A stretch of 64,000 bases of DNA from Megachile rotundata. Its lineage: Eukaryota > Arthropoda > Insecta > Hymenoptera > Megachilidae. How positions within the stretch are numbered: position 1 is the stretch's first letter; every line of letters begins with the position of its first letter. Of this stretch, positions 1 through 11,469 are shown one piece after another. Below the pieces are notes generated by a model that was not told where the DNA came from, made no database searches, and saw only the letters and a program-made list of their open reading frames with translations. The translations under genes and the position numbers were made by a program. Location: contig NW_027473315.1 in assembly GCF_050947335.1 (NCBI RefSeq), forward strand, positions 620,001 through 684,000. Direction: 5' to 3'.

Positions 1-1764
1 TGATTGCGATAGTATGATTGGGATTGTGTGATTGTGATTGTATGATTGTGATTGTATGATTGAGATTGCAAGATTGTGATTGTATTATTGTGATTGTATG
101 ATTGTGATTGTATGATTGTGATTGTGTGATTGTGAATGTATGACTGTGATTGTAAGATTGTGAATGTGTGATTCTGATTGTACGATTGTGATTGTATGAT
201 TGCGATAGTATGATTGTGATTGTATGATTGTATTTGTATGATTGTGATTGTATGATTGTGATTGTATGAATGTGATTGTATGAATGTGATTGTATGATTG
301 CGATTGTATGATTGTGATTGTATGATAGTGATTGTATGATTGTGATTGTATGATTGGGATTGTATGATTGAGATTGTATGATTGTGATTGTATTATTGTG
401 ATTGTATGATTGTGATTGTATGATTGTGATTGTATGATTGTGAATGTATGATTGTGATTGTATGATTGTGATTGTATGATTGTGATTGTATGATTGTGAT
501 TGCATGATTGTGATTGAAAGATTGTGATTGAATGATTGTGATTGTATGATTGTGATTGTACGATTGTGATTGAATGATTGCGATAGTATGATTGTGATTG
601 TATGGTTGTGATTGTATGATTGTGATTGTATGATTGTGATTGTATGATTGTGATTGTATGATTGTGATTGTATGATTGTGATTGTATGATTGTGATTGTA
701 TGATTGTGATTGTATGATTGAGATTGTATGATTGTGATTGTATGATTGTGAATGTATGATTGTGATTGTATGATTATGATCGTCTGATTGTAATTGCATG
801 ATTGTGATTGTATGATTGTGATTGTATGATTGTGATTGTATGATTGTGATTGTATGATTGTGATTGTATGATTGTGATTGTATGATTGTGATTGTATGAT
901 TGCGATAGTATGATTGCGATTGTATGATTGTGATTGTAAGATGGCGCGTGTATGATTGAGATTATATGATTGTGATTGTATGATTGTGATCATATGGTTC
1001 TGATTGTTGGATTGCGATTGTACGATTGTGATTGCATGATTGTGATTGCATGATTGTGATTGTATGATTGTGATTGTATGATTGTGATTGTATGATTGTG
1101 ATTGCATGATTGTGATTGAATGATTGCGATTGTATGATTGTGATTGTACGATTGTGATTGTATGATTGTGACTGTACGATTGTGATTGTATGATTGCGAT
1201 AGTATGATCGTGATTGTATGATTGTGATTGTATGATTGTGATTGTATTATTGTGATTGTATGATTGTGATTGTATGATTGTGATTGTATGATTGAGATTG
1301 TATGATTGTGATTGTATTATTGTGATTGTATGATGGTGATTGTATGATTGTGATTGTATGATTGTGAATGTATGATTGTGATTGTATGATTGTGATTGTA
1401 TGACTGTGATTGTATGATTGTTTTTGTATGATTGTGATTGTATAGTAGTAATTGTATGATTGTCTTCGTATGATTGTGATCGTATGATTGTGATTGTATG
1501 ATTGTGATTGTATGATTGTGATTGTATGATTGTGAATGTATGATTGTGATTGTATGATTGTGATTGCATGATTGTGATTGAATGATTGTGATTGTATGAT
1601 TGTGATTGTACGATTGTGATTGTATGATTGCGATAGTATGATTGTGATTGTATGATTGTATTTGTATGATTGTGATTGTATGATTGTGATTGTATGAATG
1701 TGATTGTATGATTGCGATTGTATGATTGTGATTGTATGATAGCGATTGTATGATTGTGATTGTA
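1..1764 (+). repeat. Segment S1, copy a
   Basis: This opening segment begins with the variants tgattgcgatagta and tgattgggattgtg and contains the diverged cluster D1. The same ordered series of variants reappears from 50852 and from 57194. The offset to copy b is 50,851 at the left and 50,991 at D1, so copy b has ten extra monomers between them, explained by an internal duplication near 51.1-51.4 kb. The match to copy c runs to about 1764, further than the match to copy b. There are no genes in it. Confidence 0.85.
939..1036 (+). repeat. Diverged monomer cluster D1, copy a
   Basis: Seven consecutive 14-mers include some of the most diverged in the window. The first, agatggcgcgtgta, differs from consensus at five positions. 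Later ones include tggttctgattgtt and ggattgcgattgta. The 14-bp register is kept throughout. The same seven-monomer cluster occurs at 51930 and 58258 and nowhere else that I saw, which makes it a good landmark for segment S1. Confidence 0.9.
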
Positions 1765-2128
1765 TGATTGTGAATGTATGATTGTGATTGTATGATTGTG
1801 ATTGTACGATTGTGATTGAATGATTGCGATAGTATGATTGTGATTGTATGATTGTGATTGTATGATTGTGATTGTATGATTGTGATTGTATGATTGTGAT
1901 TGTATGATTGTGATTGTATGATTGTGATTGTATGATTGTGATTGTATGATTGTGATTGTATGATTGTGATTGTATGATTGTGATTGTATGATTGAGATTG
2001 TATGATTGTGATTGTATTATTGTGATTGTATGATTGTGATTGTATGATTGTGATTGTATGATTGTGATTGTATGATTGTGAATGTATGATTGTGACTGTA
2101 TGATTGTGATTGTATGATTGTGATTGTA

Positions 2129-2268
2129 TGATTGTTTTTGTATGATTGTGATTGTATAGTAGTAATTGTATGATTGTCATCGTATGATTGTGATTGTATG
2201 ATTGTTTTTGTATGATTGTGATTGTATAGTAGTAATTGTATGATTGTCTTCGTATGATTGTGATCGTA
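2129..2268 (+). repeat. K-block doublet (two 70-bp units)
   Basis: Ten monomers form two 70-bp units. Each has a T5 monomer (tgattgtttttgta), a consensus monomer, tagtagtaattgta, a monomer with C at positions 8 and 11, and a closing monomer. The first unit carries tgattgtcatcgta, the second tgattgtcttcgta followed by tgattgtgatcgta. This order is kept in dozens of K blocks across the window. tagtagtaattgta differs from consensus at four positions and is the most frequent strongly diverged monomer. Confidence 0.9.
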
Positions 2269-2422
2269 TGATTGTGATTGTATGATTGTGATTGTATGAT
2301 TGTGATTATATGATTGTGATTATATCATTGTGATTGTTTGATTGTGATCTTATGATTGTGATTGTATGATTCTGATTGTATGATTGTGATTATATGATTG
2401 TGATTGTATGATCGTGATTGTA

Positions 2423-3080
2423 TCATTGTTTTTGTATGATTGTGATTGTGTGATTGTGATTGTATGATTGTGATTGTATGATTGTGATTGTATGATTGGG
2501 ATGGTATGATTGTGATTGTATGATTGTGATTGTATGATTGTGATTGCATGATTGTGATTGTATGATTGTGATTGTATGATTGTGATTGTATGATTGTGAT
2601 TGCATGATTGTGATTGAATGATTGTGATTGTATGATTGTGATTGTACGATTGTGATTGTATGATTGCGATAGTATGATTGTGATTGTATGATTGTGATTG
2701 TATGATTGTGATTGTATGATTGTGATTGTATGATTGTGATTGTATGATTGAGATTGAATGATTGTGGTTGTATTATTGTGATTGTATGATTGTGATTGTA
2801 TGATTGTGATTGAATGATTGCGATAGTATGATTGTGATTGTATGATTGTGATTGTATGATTGAGATTGTATGATTGTGATTGTATGATTATGATTGCATG
2901 ATTGTGATTGTATCATTGTTTTTGTATGATTGTGATTGTATGATTGCGATTGTGTGATTGTGATTGTATGATTGTGATTGTATGATTGTGATTGTATGAT
3001 TGGGGTGGTATGATTGTGATTGTATGATTCTGATTGTATGATTGTGATTGTATGATTGTGATTGTATGATCGTGATTGTA
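2423..3080 (+). repeat. 658-bp tandem unit, first copy
   Basis: The unit starts at tcattgtttttgta and spans 47 monomers. It includes a tgattgggatggta monomer, a tgattgtgattgaa monomer followed later by a cgattg monomer and tgattgcgatagta, and a tgattgtggttgta then ttattg pair. The next copy begins at 3081 with the same tcattg monomer. The two match over about 470 bp (2423-2893 against 3081-3551), then separate at the monomer tgattatgattgca, which only the first copy has. Confidence 0.8.
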
Positions 3081-3551
3081 TCATTGTTTTTGTATGATTG
3101 TGATTGTGTGATTGTGATTGTATGATTGTGATTGTATGATTGTGATTGTATGATTGGGATGGTATGATTGTGATTGTATGATTGTGATTGTATGATTGTG
3201 ATTGCATGATTGTGATTGTATGATTGTGATTGTATGATTGTGATTGTATGATTGTGATTGCATGATTGTGATTGAATGATTGTGATTGTATGATTGTGAT
3301 TGTACGATTGTGATTGTATGATTGCGATAGTATGATTGTGATTGTATGATTGTGATTGTATGATTGTGATTGTATGATTGTGATTGTATGATTGTGATTG
3401 TATGATTGAGATTGAATGATTGTGGTTGTATTATTGTGATTGTATGATTGTGATTGTATGATTGTGATTGAATGATTGCGATAGTATGATTGTGATTGTA
3501 TGATTGTGATTGTATGATTGAGATTGTATGATTGTGATTGTATTATTGTGA
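3081..3551 (+). repeat. 658-bp tandem unit, second copy (partial)
   Basis: This repeats the variant order of 2423-2893 at an offset of exactly 47 monomers. After about 3551 it continues with ttattg in place of tgattatgattgca and leads into the K and E blocks that follow. Confidence 0.8.
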
Positions 3552-3668
3552 TTGTATGATTGTGATTGTATGATTGTGATTGTATGATTGTGAATGTATG
3601 ATTGTGATTGTATGATTGTGATTGTATGATTGTGATTGTATGATTGTGATTGTATGATTGTGATTGTA

Positions 3669-3808
3669 TGATTGTTTTTGTATGATTGTGATTATATAGC
3701 AGTAATTGTATGATTGTCATCGTATGATTGTGATTGTATGATTGCTTTTGTATGATTGTGATTGTATAGTAGTAATTGTATGATTGTCTTCGTATGATTG
3801 TGATCGTA
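3669..3808 (+). repeat. K-block doublet, tagcag subtype
   Basis: This is the ten-monomer doublet with tagcagtaattgta after a tgattgtgattata monomer in the first unit, and a tgattgcttttgta monomer opening the second unit. This subtype is frequent in 3.6-5.5 kb, 13.9-16.6 kb and 41-60 kb. Confidence 0.85.
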
Positions 3809-3864
3809 TGATTGTGATTGTATGATTGTGATTGTATGATTGTGATTGTATGATTGTGATTGCA

Positions 3865-3976
3865 TCATTGTGATTGTTTGATTGTGATCATATGATTGTG
3901 ATTGTATGATTGTGATTGCATGATTGTGATTGTATGATTGTGATTGTATGATTTTGATTGTATGATTGTCTTTGTA
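3865..3976 (+). repeat. E block (eight monomers)
   Basis: The fixed order is tcattgtgattgtt, tgattgtgatcata (carrying the palindrome TGATCA), consensus, a gca-ending monomer, two consensus, tgattttgattgta, and a T-rich monomer (tgattgtctttgta here). The same 112-bp order recurs, for example at 5517, 8836 and 13710, usually a few monomers downstream of a K block. Other copies can end in tgattgtttttgta. Confidence 0.85.
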
Positions 3977-4396
3977 TGATTGTGATTGTATGATTGTGAT
4001 TGTATGATTGTGATTGTATGATTGTGATAGTATGATTGTGATTGTATGATTTTGATTGTATGATTGTGATTGTATGATTGTGATTGTATGATTTTGATTG
4101 TATGATTGTCTTTGTATGATTGTGATTGTATGATTGTGATTGTATGATTGTGATTGTATGATTGTGATAGTATGATTGTGATTGTATGATTTTGATTGTA
4201 TGATTGTTTTTGTATGATTGTGATTGTATGATTGTGATTGTATGATTGTAATTGTATGATTGTGATAGTATGATTGTGATTGTATGATTTTGATTGTATG
4301 ATTGTTTTTGTATGATTGTGATTGTATGATTGTGATTGTATGATTGTGATTGTATGATTGTGATAGTATGATTGTGATTGTATGATTGTGATTGTA

Positions 4397-4956
4397 TGAT
4401 TGTTTTTGTATGATTGTGATTATATAGCAGTAATTGTATGATTGTCATCGTATGATTGTGATTGTATGATTGCTTTTGTATGATTGTGATTGTATAGTAG
4501 TAATTGTATGATTGTCTTCGTATGATTGTGATCGTATGATTGTGATTGTATGATTGTGACTGTATGATTGTGATTGTATGATTGTGAATGTATGATTGTG
4601 ATTGTATGATTGCGATTGTATGATTGTTTTTGTATGATTGTGATTGTATAGTAGTAATTGTATGATTGTCATCGTATGATTGTGATTATATGATTGTTTT
4701 TGTATGATTGTGATTGTATAGTAGTAATTGTATGATTGTCTTCGTATGATTGTGATCGTATGATTGTGATTGTATGATTGTGATTGTATGATTGTGATTG
4801 TATGATTGTGATTGTATGATTGTTTTTGTATGATTGTGATTATATAGCAGTAATTGTATGATTGTCATCGTATGATTGTGATTGTATGATTGCTTTTGTA
4901 TGATTGTGATTGTATAGTAGTAATTGTATGATTGTCTTCGTATGATTGTGATCGTA
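4397..4956 (+). repeat. Triple K block K3, copy 1
   Basis: Three K doublets start at 4397, 4621 and 4817. The same arrangement with the same 224- and 196-bp spacings occurs at 45098 and 46764, about 40.7 kb away, and with one monomer fewer (210 and 196 bp) at 52896 and 60162. Copies 2 to 5 share the variant tgattttcttcgta in the third doublet, where this copy has tgattgtcttcgta. So the four distal copies share a derived state and this one is outside that group. Confidence 0.85.
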
Positions 4957-5292
4957 TGATTGTTATTGTATGATTGTGATTGTATGATTGTGATTGTATG
5001 ATTGTGATTGTTTGATTGTGATCATATGATTGTGATTGTATGATTGTGATTGCATGATTGTGATTGTATGATTGTGATTGTATGATTTTGATTGTATGAT
5101 TGTCTTTGTATGATTGTGATTGTATGATTGTGATTGTATGATTGTGATTGTATGATTGTGATAGTATGATTGTGATTGTATGATTTTGATTGTATGATTG
5201 TTTTTGTATGATTGTGATTGTATGATTGTGATTGTATGATTGTGATTGTATGATTGTGATAGTATGATTGTGATTGTATGATTGTGATTGTA

Positions 5293-5460
5293 TGATTGTT
5301 TTTGTATGATTGTGATTATATAGCAGTAACTGTATGATTGTCATCGTATGATTGTGATTGTATGATTGCTTTTGTATGATTGTGATTGTATAGTAGTAAT
5401 GGTATGATTGTGATTGTATAGTAGTAATTGTATGATTGTCTTCGTATGATTGTGATCGTA
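5293..5460 (+). repeat. Expanded K block (12 monomers)
   Basis: This K doublet has two extra monomers: a tagtagtaatggta monomer and a following consensus monomer precede the usual tagtagtaattgta. This looks like a two-monomer duplication inside the second unit followed by one substitution. The first unit also carries tagcagtaactgta. Confidence 0.8.
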
Positions 5461-6804
5461 TGATTGTGATTGTATGATTGTGATTGTATGATTGTGATTG
5501 TATGATTGTGATTGTATCATTGTGATTGTTTGATTGTGATCATATGATTGTGATTGTATGATTGTGATTGCATGATTGTGATTGTATGATTGTGATTGTA
5601 TGATTTTGATTGTATGATTGTTTTTGTATGATTGTGATTGTATGATTGTGATTGTATGATTGTGATTGTATGATTTTGATAGTATGATTGTGATTGTATG
5701 ATTGTGGTTGTATTATTGTGATTGTATGATAGTGATTGAATGATTGTGATTGTATGATTGGGATTGTATGATTGAGATTGTATGATTGTGATTGTATTAT
5801 TGTGATTGTATGATTGTGATTGTATGATTGTGATTATATGATTGTGAATGTATGATTGTTTCTGTAGGATTGTGATGGTATAGTAGTAATTGTATGATTG
5901 TCTTCGTATGATTGTGGTTGTATGATTGTGATTGTATCATTGCGATAGTATGATTGTGATTGTATGATTGTGATTGTATGATTGTGATTGTATGATTGTG
6001 ATTGTATGATTGCGATAGTATGATTGGGATTGTGTGATTGTGATTATATGATTGTGATTGTATGATTGAGATTGCAAGATTGTGATTGTATTATTGTGAT
6101 TGTATGATTGTGATTGTATGATTGTGATTGTATGATTGTGAATGTATGACTGTGATTGTATGATTGTGAATGTGTGATTGTGATTGTATGATTGTTTTTG
6201 TATGATTGTGATTGTATAGTAGTAATTGTATGATTGTCATCGTATGATTGTGTTTGTATGATTGTTTTTGTATGATTGTGATTGTATAGTAGTAATTGTA
6301 TGATTGTCTTCGTATGATTGTGATCGTATGATAGTGATTGTATGATTGTGATTGTATGATTGTGATTGTATGATTGTGATTGTATGATTGGGATGGTATG
6401 ATTGTGATTGTATGATTCTGATTGTATGATTGTGATTGTATGATTGTGATTGTATGATCGTGATTGTATCATTGTTTTTGTATGATTGTGATTGTGTGAT
6501 TGTGATTGTATGATTGTGATTGTATGATTGTGATTGTATGATTGGGATGGTATGATTGTGATTGTATGATTGTGATTGTATGATTGTGATTGCATGATTG
6601 TGATTGTATGATTGTGATTGTATGATTGTGATTGTATGATTGTGATTGCATGATTGTGATTGTATGATTGGGATGGTATGATTGTGATTGCATGATTGTG
6701 ATTGTATGATTGTGATTGTATAGTAGAAATTGTATGATTGTCTTCGTATGATTGTGATCGTATGATTGTGATTGTGTGATTGTGATTGCATGATTGTGAT
6801 TGTA
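5461..6804 (+). repeat. Mixed satellite, partner of 8.8-9.7 kb
   Basis: No gene. After an E block at 5517-5628 the variants follow the order seen at about 8836-9540: tgattgtggttgta, tgatagtgattgaa (tgatagtgattgta in the partner), gggattg and gagattg monomers, the tgattgtttctgta form of the K block, and then tgattgcgatagta. The offset is 3,305 bp (6007 matches 9312). This copy then carries about 31 more monomers than its partner, made of repeated tgattgggatggta and tcattg series, before 6805. Confidence 0.7.
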
Positions 6805-8079
6805 TCATTGCTTTTGTATGATTGTGATTCTATGATTGCGATTGTGTGATTGTGATTGTATGATTGTGATTGTATGATTGTGATTGTATGATTGGGATGG
6901 TATGATTGTGATTGTATGATTCTGATTGTATGATTGTGATTGTATGATTGCGATTGTATCATTGTTTTTGTATGATTGTGATTGTGTGATTGTGATTGTA
7001 TGATTGTGATTGTATGATTGTGATTGTATGATTGGGATGGTATGATTGTGATTGCATGATTGTGATTGTATGATTGTGATTGTATGATTGTGATTGTATG
7101 ATTGTGATTGCATGATTGTGATTGAATGATTGTGATTGTATGATTGTGATTGTACGATTGTGATTGTATGATTGCGATAGTATGATTGTGATTGTATGAT
7201 TGAGATTGTATGATTGTGATTGTATGATTGTGATTGTATGATTGTGATTGTATGATTGTGATTGTATGATTGTGATTGTATGATTGTGATTGTATGATTG
7301 AGATTGTATGATTGTGGTTGTATTATTGGGATTGTATGATTGTGATTGTATGATTGTGATTGTATGATTGTGATTGTATGATTGTGATTGTATGATTGTG
7401 AATGTATGATTGTGATTGTATGATTGTGATTGTATGATTGTGATTGTATGATTGTGATTGTATGATTGTGATTGTATGATTGTGATTGTATTATTGTGAT
7501 TGTATGATTGTGATTGTATGATTGTAATTGTATGATTGCGATAGTATGATTGTGATTGTATGATTGTGATTGTATGATTGTGATTGTATGTTTGCGATAG
7601 TATGATTGTGATTGTATGATTGTGATTGTATGATTGTGATTGTATGATTGAGATTGTATGATTGTGATTGTATTATTGTGATTGTATGATTGTGATTGTA
7701 TGATTGTGATTGTATGATTGTGAATGTATGATTGTGATTGTATGATAGTGATTGTATGATTGTGATTGTATGATTGTTTTTGTATGACTGTGATTGTATA
7801 GTAGTAATTGTATGATTGTCATCGTATGATTGTGATTGTATTATTGTTTTCGTATGATTGTGATTGTATAGTAGTAATTGTATGATTGTCTTCGTATGAT
7901 TGTGGTCGTATGATTGTGATGGTATGATTGCGATTGTATCATTGTGATTGAATGATTGTGAGTGTATGATTGTGAGTGTATGATTGTGATTGTATGATTG
8001 TGGATTGAATGATTGTGATTGTATGATTGTGATTGTACGATTGTGATTGTATGATTGCGATAGTGTGATTGTGATTGTA
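6805..8079 (+). repeat. 2.87-kb offset duplication, first copy
   Basis: The variant order starting at tcattgcttttgta recurs from 9676 at an offset of 2,871 bp (205 monomers plus one base). The extra base shows that a register shift separates the copies. The match ends near 8079 against 10951, where this copy has a consensus monomer then tgattgagtttgta and the second has tgattgtgatcata. Confidence 0.8.
7995..8009 (+). other. 15-bp monomer, +1 register shift
   Basis: The monomer reads tgattgtggattgaa, one G longer than the expected 14 bases. Monomer starts are at 1 modulo 14 before it and at 2 modulo 14 after it. Its duplicate lies at 10867-10881. Confidence 0.9.
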
Positions 8080-8569
8080 TGATTGAGTTTGTATGATTGT
8101 GATTGTATGATTGTGATTGTATGATTGTGATTGTATGATTGCGATTGTATGATTGAGATTGTAAGATTGTGATTGTATTATTGTGATTGTATGATTGTGA
8201 TTGTATGATTGGGATTGTATGATTGTGAATGTATGATTGTGATTGTATGATTGTGATTGTATGATTGTGATTGTATGATTGTTTTTGTATGATTGTGATT
8301 GTATAGTAGTAATTGTATGATTGTCATCGTATGATTGTGATTGTATGATTCCTTTTGTATGATTGTGATTGTATAGTAGTAATTGTATGATTGTCTTCGT
8401 ATGATTGTGATCGTATGATTGTGATTGTATGATTGTGATTTTATGATTGTGATTGTATGATGGGGATGGTATGATTGTCATTGTATGATTGTGATTGTAT
8501 GATTGTGATTGTATGATTGTGATTGTATGATTGTGATTGTATGATTGCGATTGTATGATTGTGATTGTA

Positions 8570-8667
8570 TGATTGTTATCGTTTGATTGTGGTTGTATAA
8601 TTATGGTTCTATTATTGTGATTGTATGATTATTCTTGTATGATTATGATCGTATGATTGTAATTGCA
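8570..8667 (+). repeat. Diverged monomer cluster D2, copy a
   Basis: Seven consecutive 14-mers run from tgattgttatcgtt through taattatggttcta (four differences from consensus) to tgattattcttgta, tgattatgatcgta and tgattgtaattgca. The cluster recurs at 11344-11441, where one monomer reads taattatggtacta, and at 59560-59657, where the second monomer is ttattg. The last two monomers also occur, slightly altered, near 771 inside segment S1. Confidence 0.88.
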
Positions 8668-8835
8668 TGATTGTGATTGTATGATTGTGATTGTATGATT
8701 GCGATTGTGTGATTGTGATTGTATGATTGTGATTGTATGATTGTGATTGTATGATTGTGATTGTATGATTGTGATAGTATGATTGTGATTGTATGATTGT
8801 GATTGTATGATTGTGAATGTATGATTGTGATTGTA

Positions 8836-8947
8836 TCATTGTGATTGTTTGATTGTGATCATATGATTGTGATTGTATGATTGTGATTGCATGATTGTGA
8901 TTGTATGATTGTGATTGTATGATTTTGATTGTATGATTGTTTTTGTA
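8836..8947 (+). repeat. E block (eight monomers)
   Basis: Same order as the block at 3865, ending in tgattgtttttgta. It opens the stretch that matches 5.5-6.2 kb. Confidence 0.8.
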
Positions 8948-10823
8948 TGATTGTGATTGTATGATTGTGATTGTATGATTGTGATTGTATGACTGTGATA
9001 GTATGATTGTGATTGTATGATTGTGGTTGTATGATTGTGATTGTATGATAGTGATTGTATGATTGTGATTGTATGATTGGGATTGTATGATTGAGATTGT
9101 ATGATTGTGATTGTATTATTGCGATTGTATGATTGTGATTGTATGATTGTGATTATATGATTGTGAATGTATGATTGTTTCTGTATGATTGTGATGGTAT
9201 AGTAGTAATTGTATGATTGTCTTCGTATGATTGTGGTTGTATGATTGTGATTGTATCATTGCGATAGTATGATTGTGATTGTATGATTGTGATTGTATGA
9301 TTGTGATTGTACGATTGCGATAGTATGATTGGGATTGTGTGATTGTGATTGTATGATTGTGATTGTATGATTGAGATTGCAAGATTGTGATTGTATTATT
9401 GTGATTGTATGATTGTGATTGTATGATTGTGATTGTATGATTGTGAATGTATGACTGTGATTGTATGATTGTGAATGTGTGATTGTGATTGTATGATTGT
9501 TTTTGTATGATTGTGATTGTATAGTAGTAATTGTATGATTGTCATCGTATGATTGTGTTTGTATGATTGTTTTTGTATGATTGTGATTGTATAGTAGTAA
9601 TTGTATGATTGTCTTCGTATGATTGTGATCGTATGATTGTGATTGTATGATTGTGATTGCATGATTGTGATTGTATCATTGTTTTTGTATGATTGTGATT
9701 GTATGATTGCGATTGTGTGATTGTGATTGTATGATTGTGATTGTATGATTGTGATTGTATGATTGGGATGGTATGATTGTGATTGTATGATTCTGATTGT
9801 ATGATTGTGATTGTATGATTGCGATTGTATCATTGTTTTTGTATGATTGTGATTGTGTGATTGTGATTGTATGATTGTGATTGTATGATTGTGATTGTAT
9901 GATTGGGATGGTATGATTGTGATTGCATGATTGTGATTGTATGATTGTGATTGTATGATTGTGATTGTATGATTGTGATTGCATGATTGTGATTGAATGA
10001 TTGTGATTGTATGATTGTGATTGTACGATTGTGATTGTATGATTGCGATAGTATGATTGTGATTGTATGATTGAGATTGTATGATTGTGATTGTATGATT
10101 GTGATTGTATGATTGTGATTGTATGATTGTGATTGTATGATTGTGATTGTATGATTGTGATTGTATGATTGAGATTGTATGATTGTGGTTGTATTATTGG
10201 GATTGTATGATTGTGATTGTATGATTGTGATTGTATGATTGTGATTGTATGATTGTGATTGTATGATTGTGAATGTATGATTGTGATTGTATGATTGTGA
10301 TTGTATGATTGTGATTGTATGATTGTGATTGTATGATTGTGATTGTATGATTGTGATTGTATTATTGTGATTGTATGATTGTGATTGTATGATTGTAATT
10401 GTATGATTGCGATAGTATGATTGTGATTGTATGATTGTGATTGTATGATTGTGATTGTATGTTTGCGATAGTATGATTGTGATTGTATGATTGTGATTGT
10501 ATGATTGTGATTGTATGATTGAGATTGTATGATTGTGATTGTATTATTGTGATTGTATGATTGTGATTGTATGATTGTGATTGTATGATTGTGAATGTAT
10601 GATTGTGATTGTATGATAGTGATTGTATGATTGTGATTGTATGATTGTTTTTGTATGACTGTGATTGTATAGTAGTAATTGTATGATTGTCATCGTATGA
10701 TTGTGATTGTATTATTGTTTTCGTATGATTGTGATTGTATAGTAGTAATTGTATGATTGTCTTCGTATGATTGTGGTCGTATGATTGTGATGGTATGATT
10801 GCGATTGTATCATTGTGATTGAA

Positions 10824-10838
10824 TGATTGTAGAGTGTA
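10824..10838 (+). other. 15-bp monomer, +1 register shift, private
   Basis: The monomer reads tgattgtagagtgta, whereas the equivalent monomer in the first copy (7953) is the 14-bp tgattgtgagtgta. One A has been inserted since the duplication, moving the register from 2 to 3 modulo 14. Confidence 0.9.
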
Positions 10839-10866
10839 TGATTGTGAGTGTATGATTGTGATTGTA

Positions 10867-10881
10867 TGATTGTGGATTGAA
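10867..10881 (+). other. 15-bp monomer, +1 register shift, duplicated
   Basis: This is the same tgattgtggattgaa monomer as at 7995, inherited by duplication. It moves the register from 3 to 4 modulo 14. That phase is then found at every sampled point up to base 64,000. Confidence 0.9.
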
Positions 10882-11343
10882 TGATTGTGATTGTATGATT
10901 GTGATTGTACGATTGTGATTGTATGATTGCGATAGTGTGATTGTGATCATATGATTGTGATTGTATGATTGTGATTGCATGATTGTGATTGTATGATTGT
11001 GATTGTATGATTTTGATTGTATGATTGTTTTTGTATGATTGTGATTGTATGATTGTGATTGTATGATTGTGATTGTATGATTGTGATAGTATGATTGTGA
11101 TTGTATGATTGTGGTTGTATGATTGTGATTGTATGATTGTGATTGTATGATTGTGATTGTATGATTGTGATTGTATCATTGTGATTGTTTGATTGTGATC
11201 ATATGATTGTGATTGTATGATTGTGATTGCATGATTGTGATTGTATGATTGTCATTGTATGATTGTGATTGTATGATTGTGATTGTATGATTGTGATTGT
11301 ATGATTGTGATTGTATGATTGTGATTGTATGATTGTGATTGTA

Positions 11344-11441
11344 TGATTGTTATCGTTTGATTGTGGTTGTATAATTATGGTACTATTATTGTGATTGTAT
11401 GATTATTCTTGTATGATTATGATCGTATGATTGTAATTGCA
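11344..11441 (+). repeat. Diverged monomer cluster D2, copy b
   Basis: It matches 8570-8667 monomer by monomer, with one extra substitution in the fourth-from-consensus monomer (taattatggtacta). Confidence 0.85.
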
Positions 11442-11469
11442 TGATTGTGATTGTATGATTGTGATTGTA

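Larger units (their letters stand above)
9676..10951 (+). repeat. 2.87-kb offset duplication, second copy
   Basis: It matches 6805-8079. It contains the copy of the tgattgtggattgaa insertion monomer plus a second, private one-base insertion at 10824-10838. It opens with tcattgtttttgta where the first copy has tcattgcttttgta. Confidence 0.8.

Noticed and set aside
939..1036. A unique insertion at the GC-richer agatggcgcgtgta monomer
   Set aside because: It is exactly 14 bp, in register, and recurs at 51930 and 58258 with the same neighbours.
3865..3892. TGATCA palindrome in the E block as a regulatory operator
   Set aside because: It arises from two substitutions in one monomer and spread by duplication; nothing nearby could be regulated.
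8584..8653. A degenerate inserted element or gene fragment in the diverged cluster D2
   Set aside because: All monomers keep the 14-bp register and are clearly related to the consensus, so they are diverged satellite rather than an insertion.
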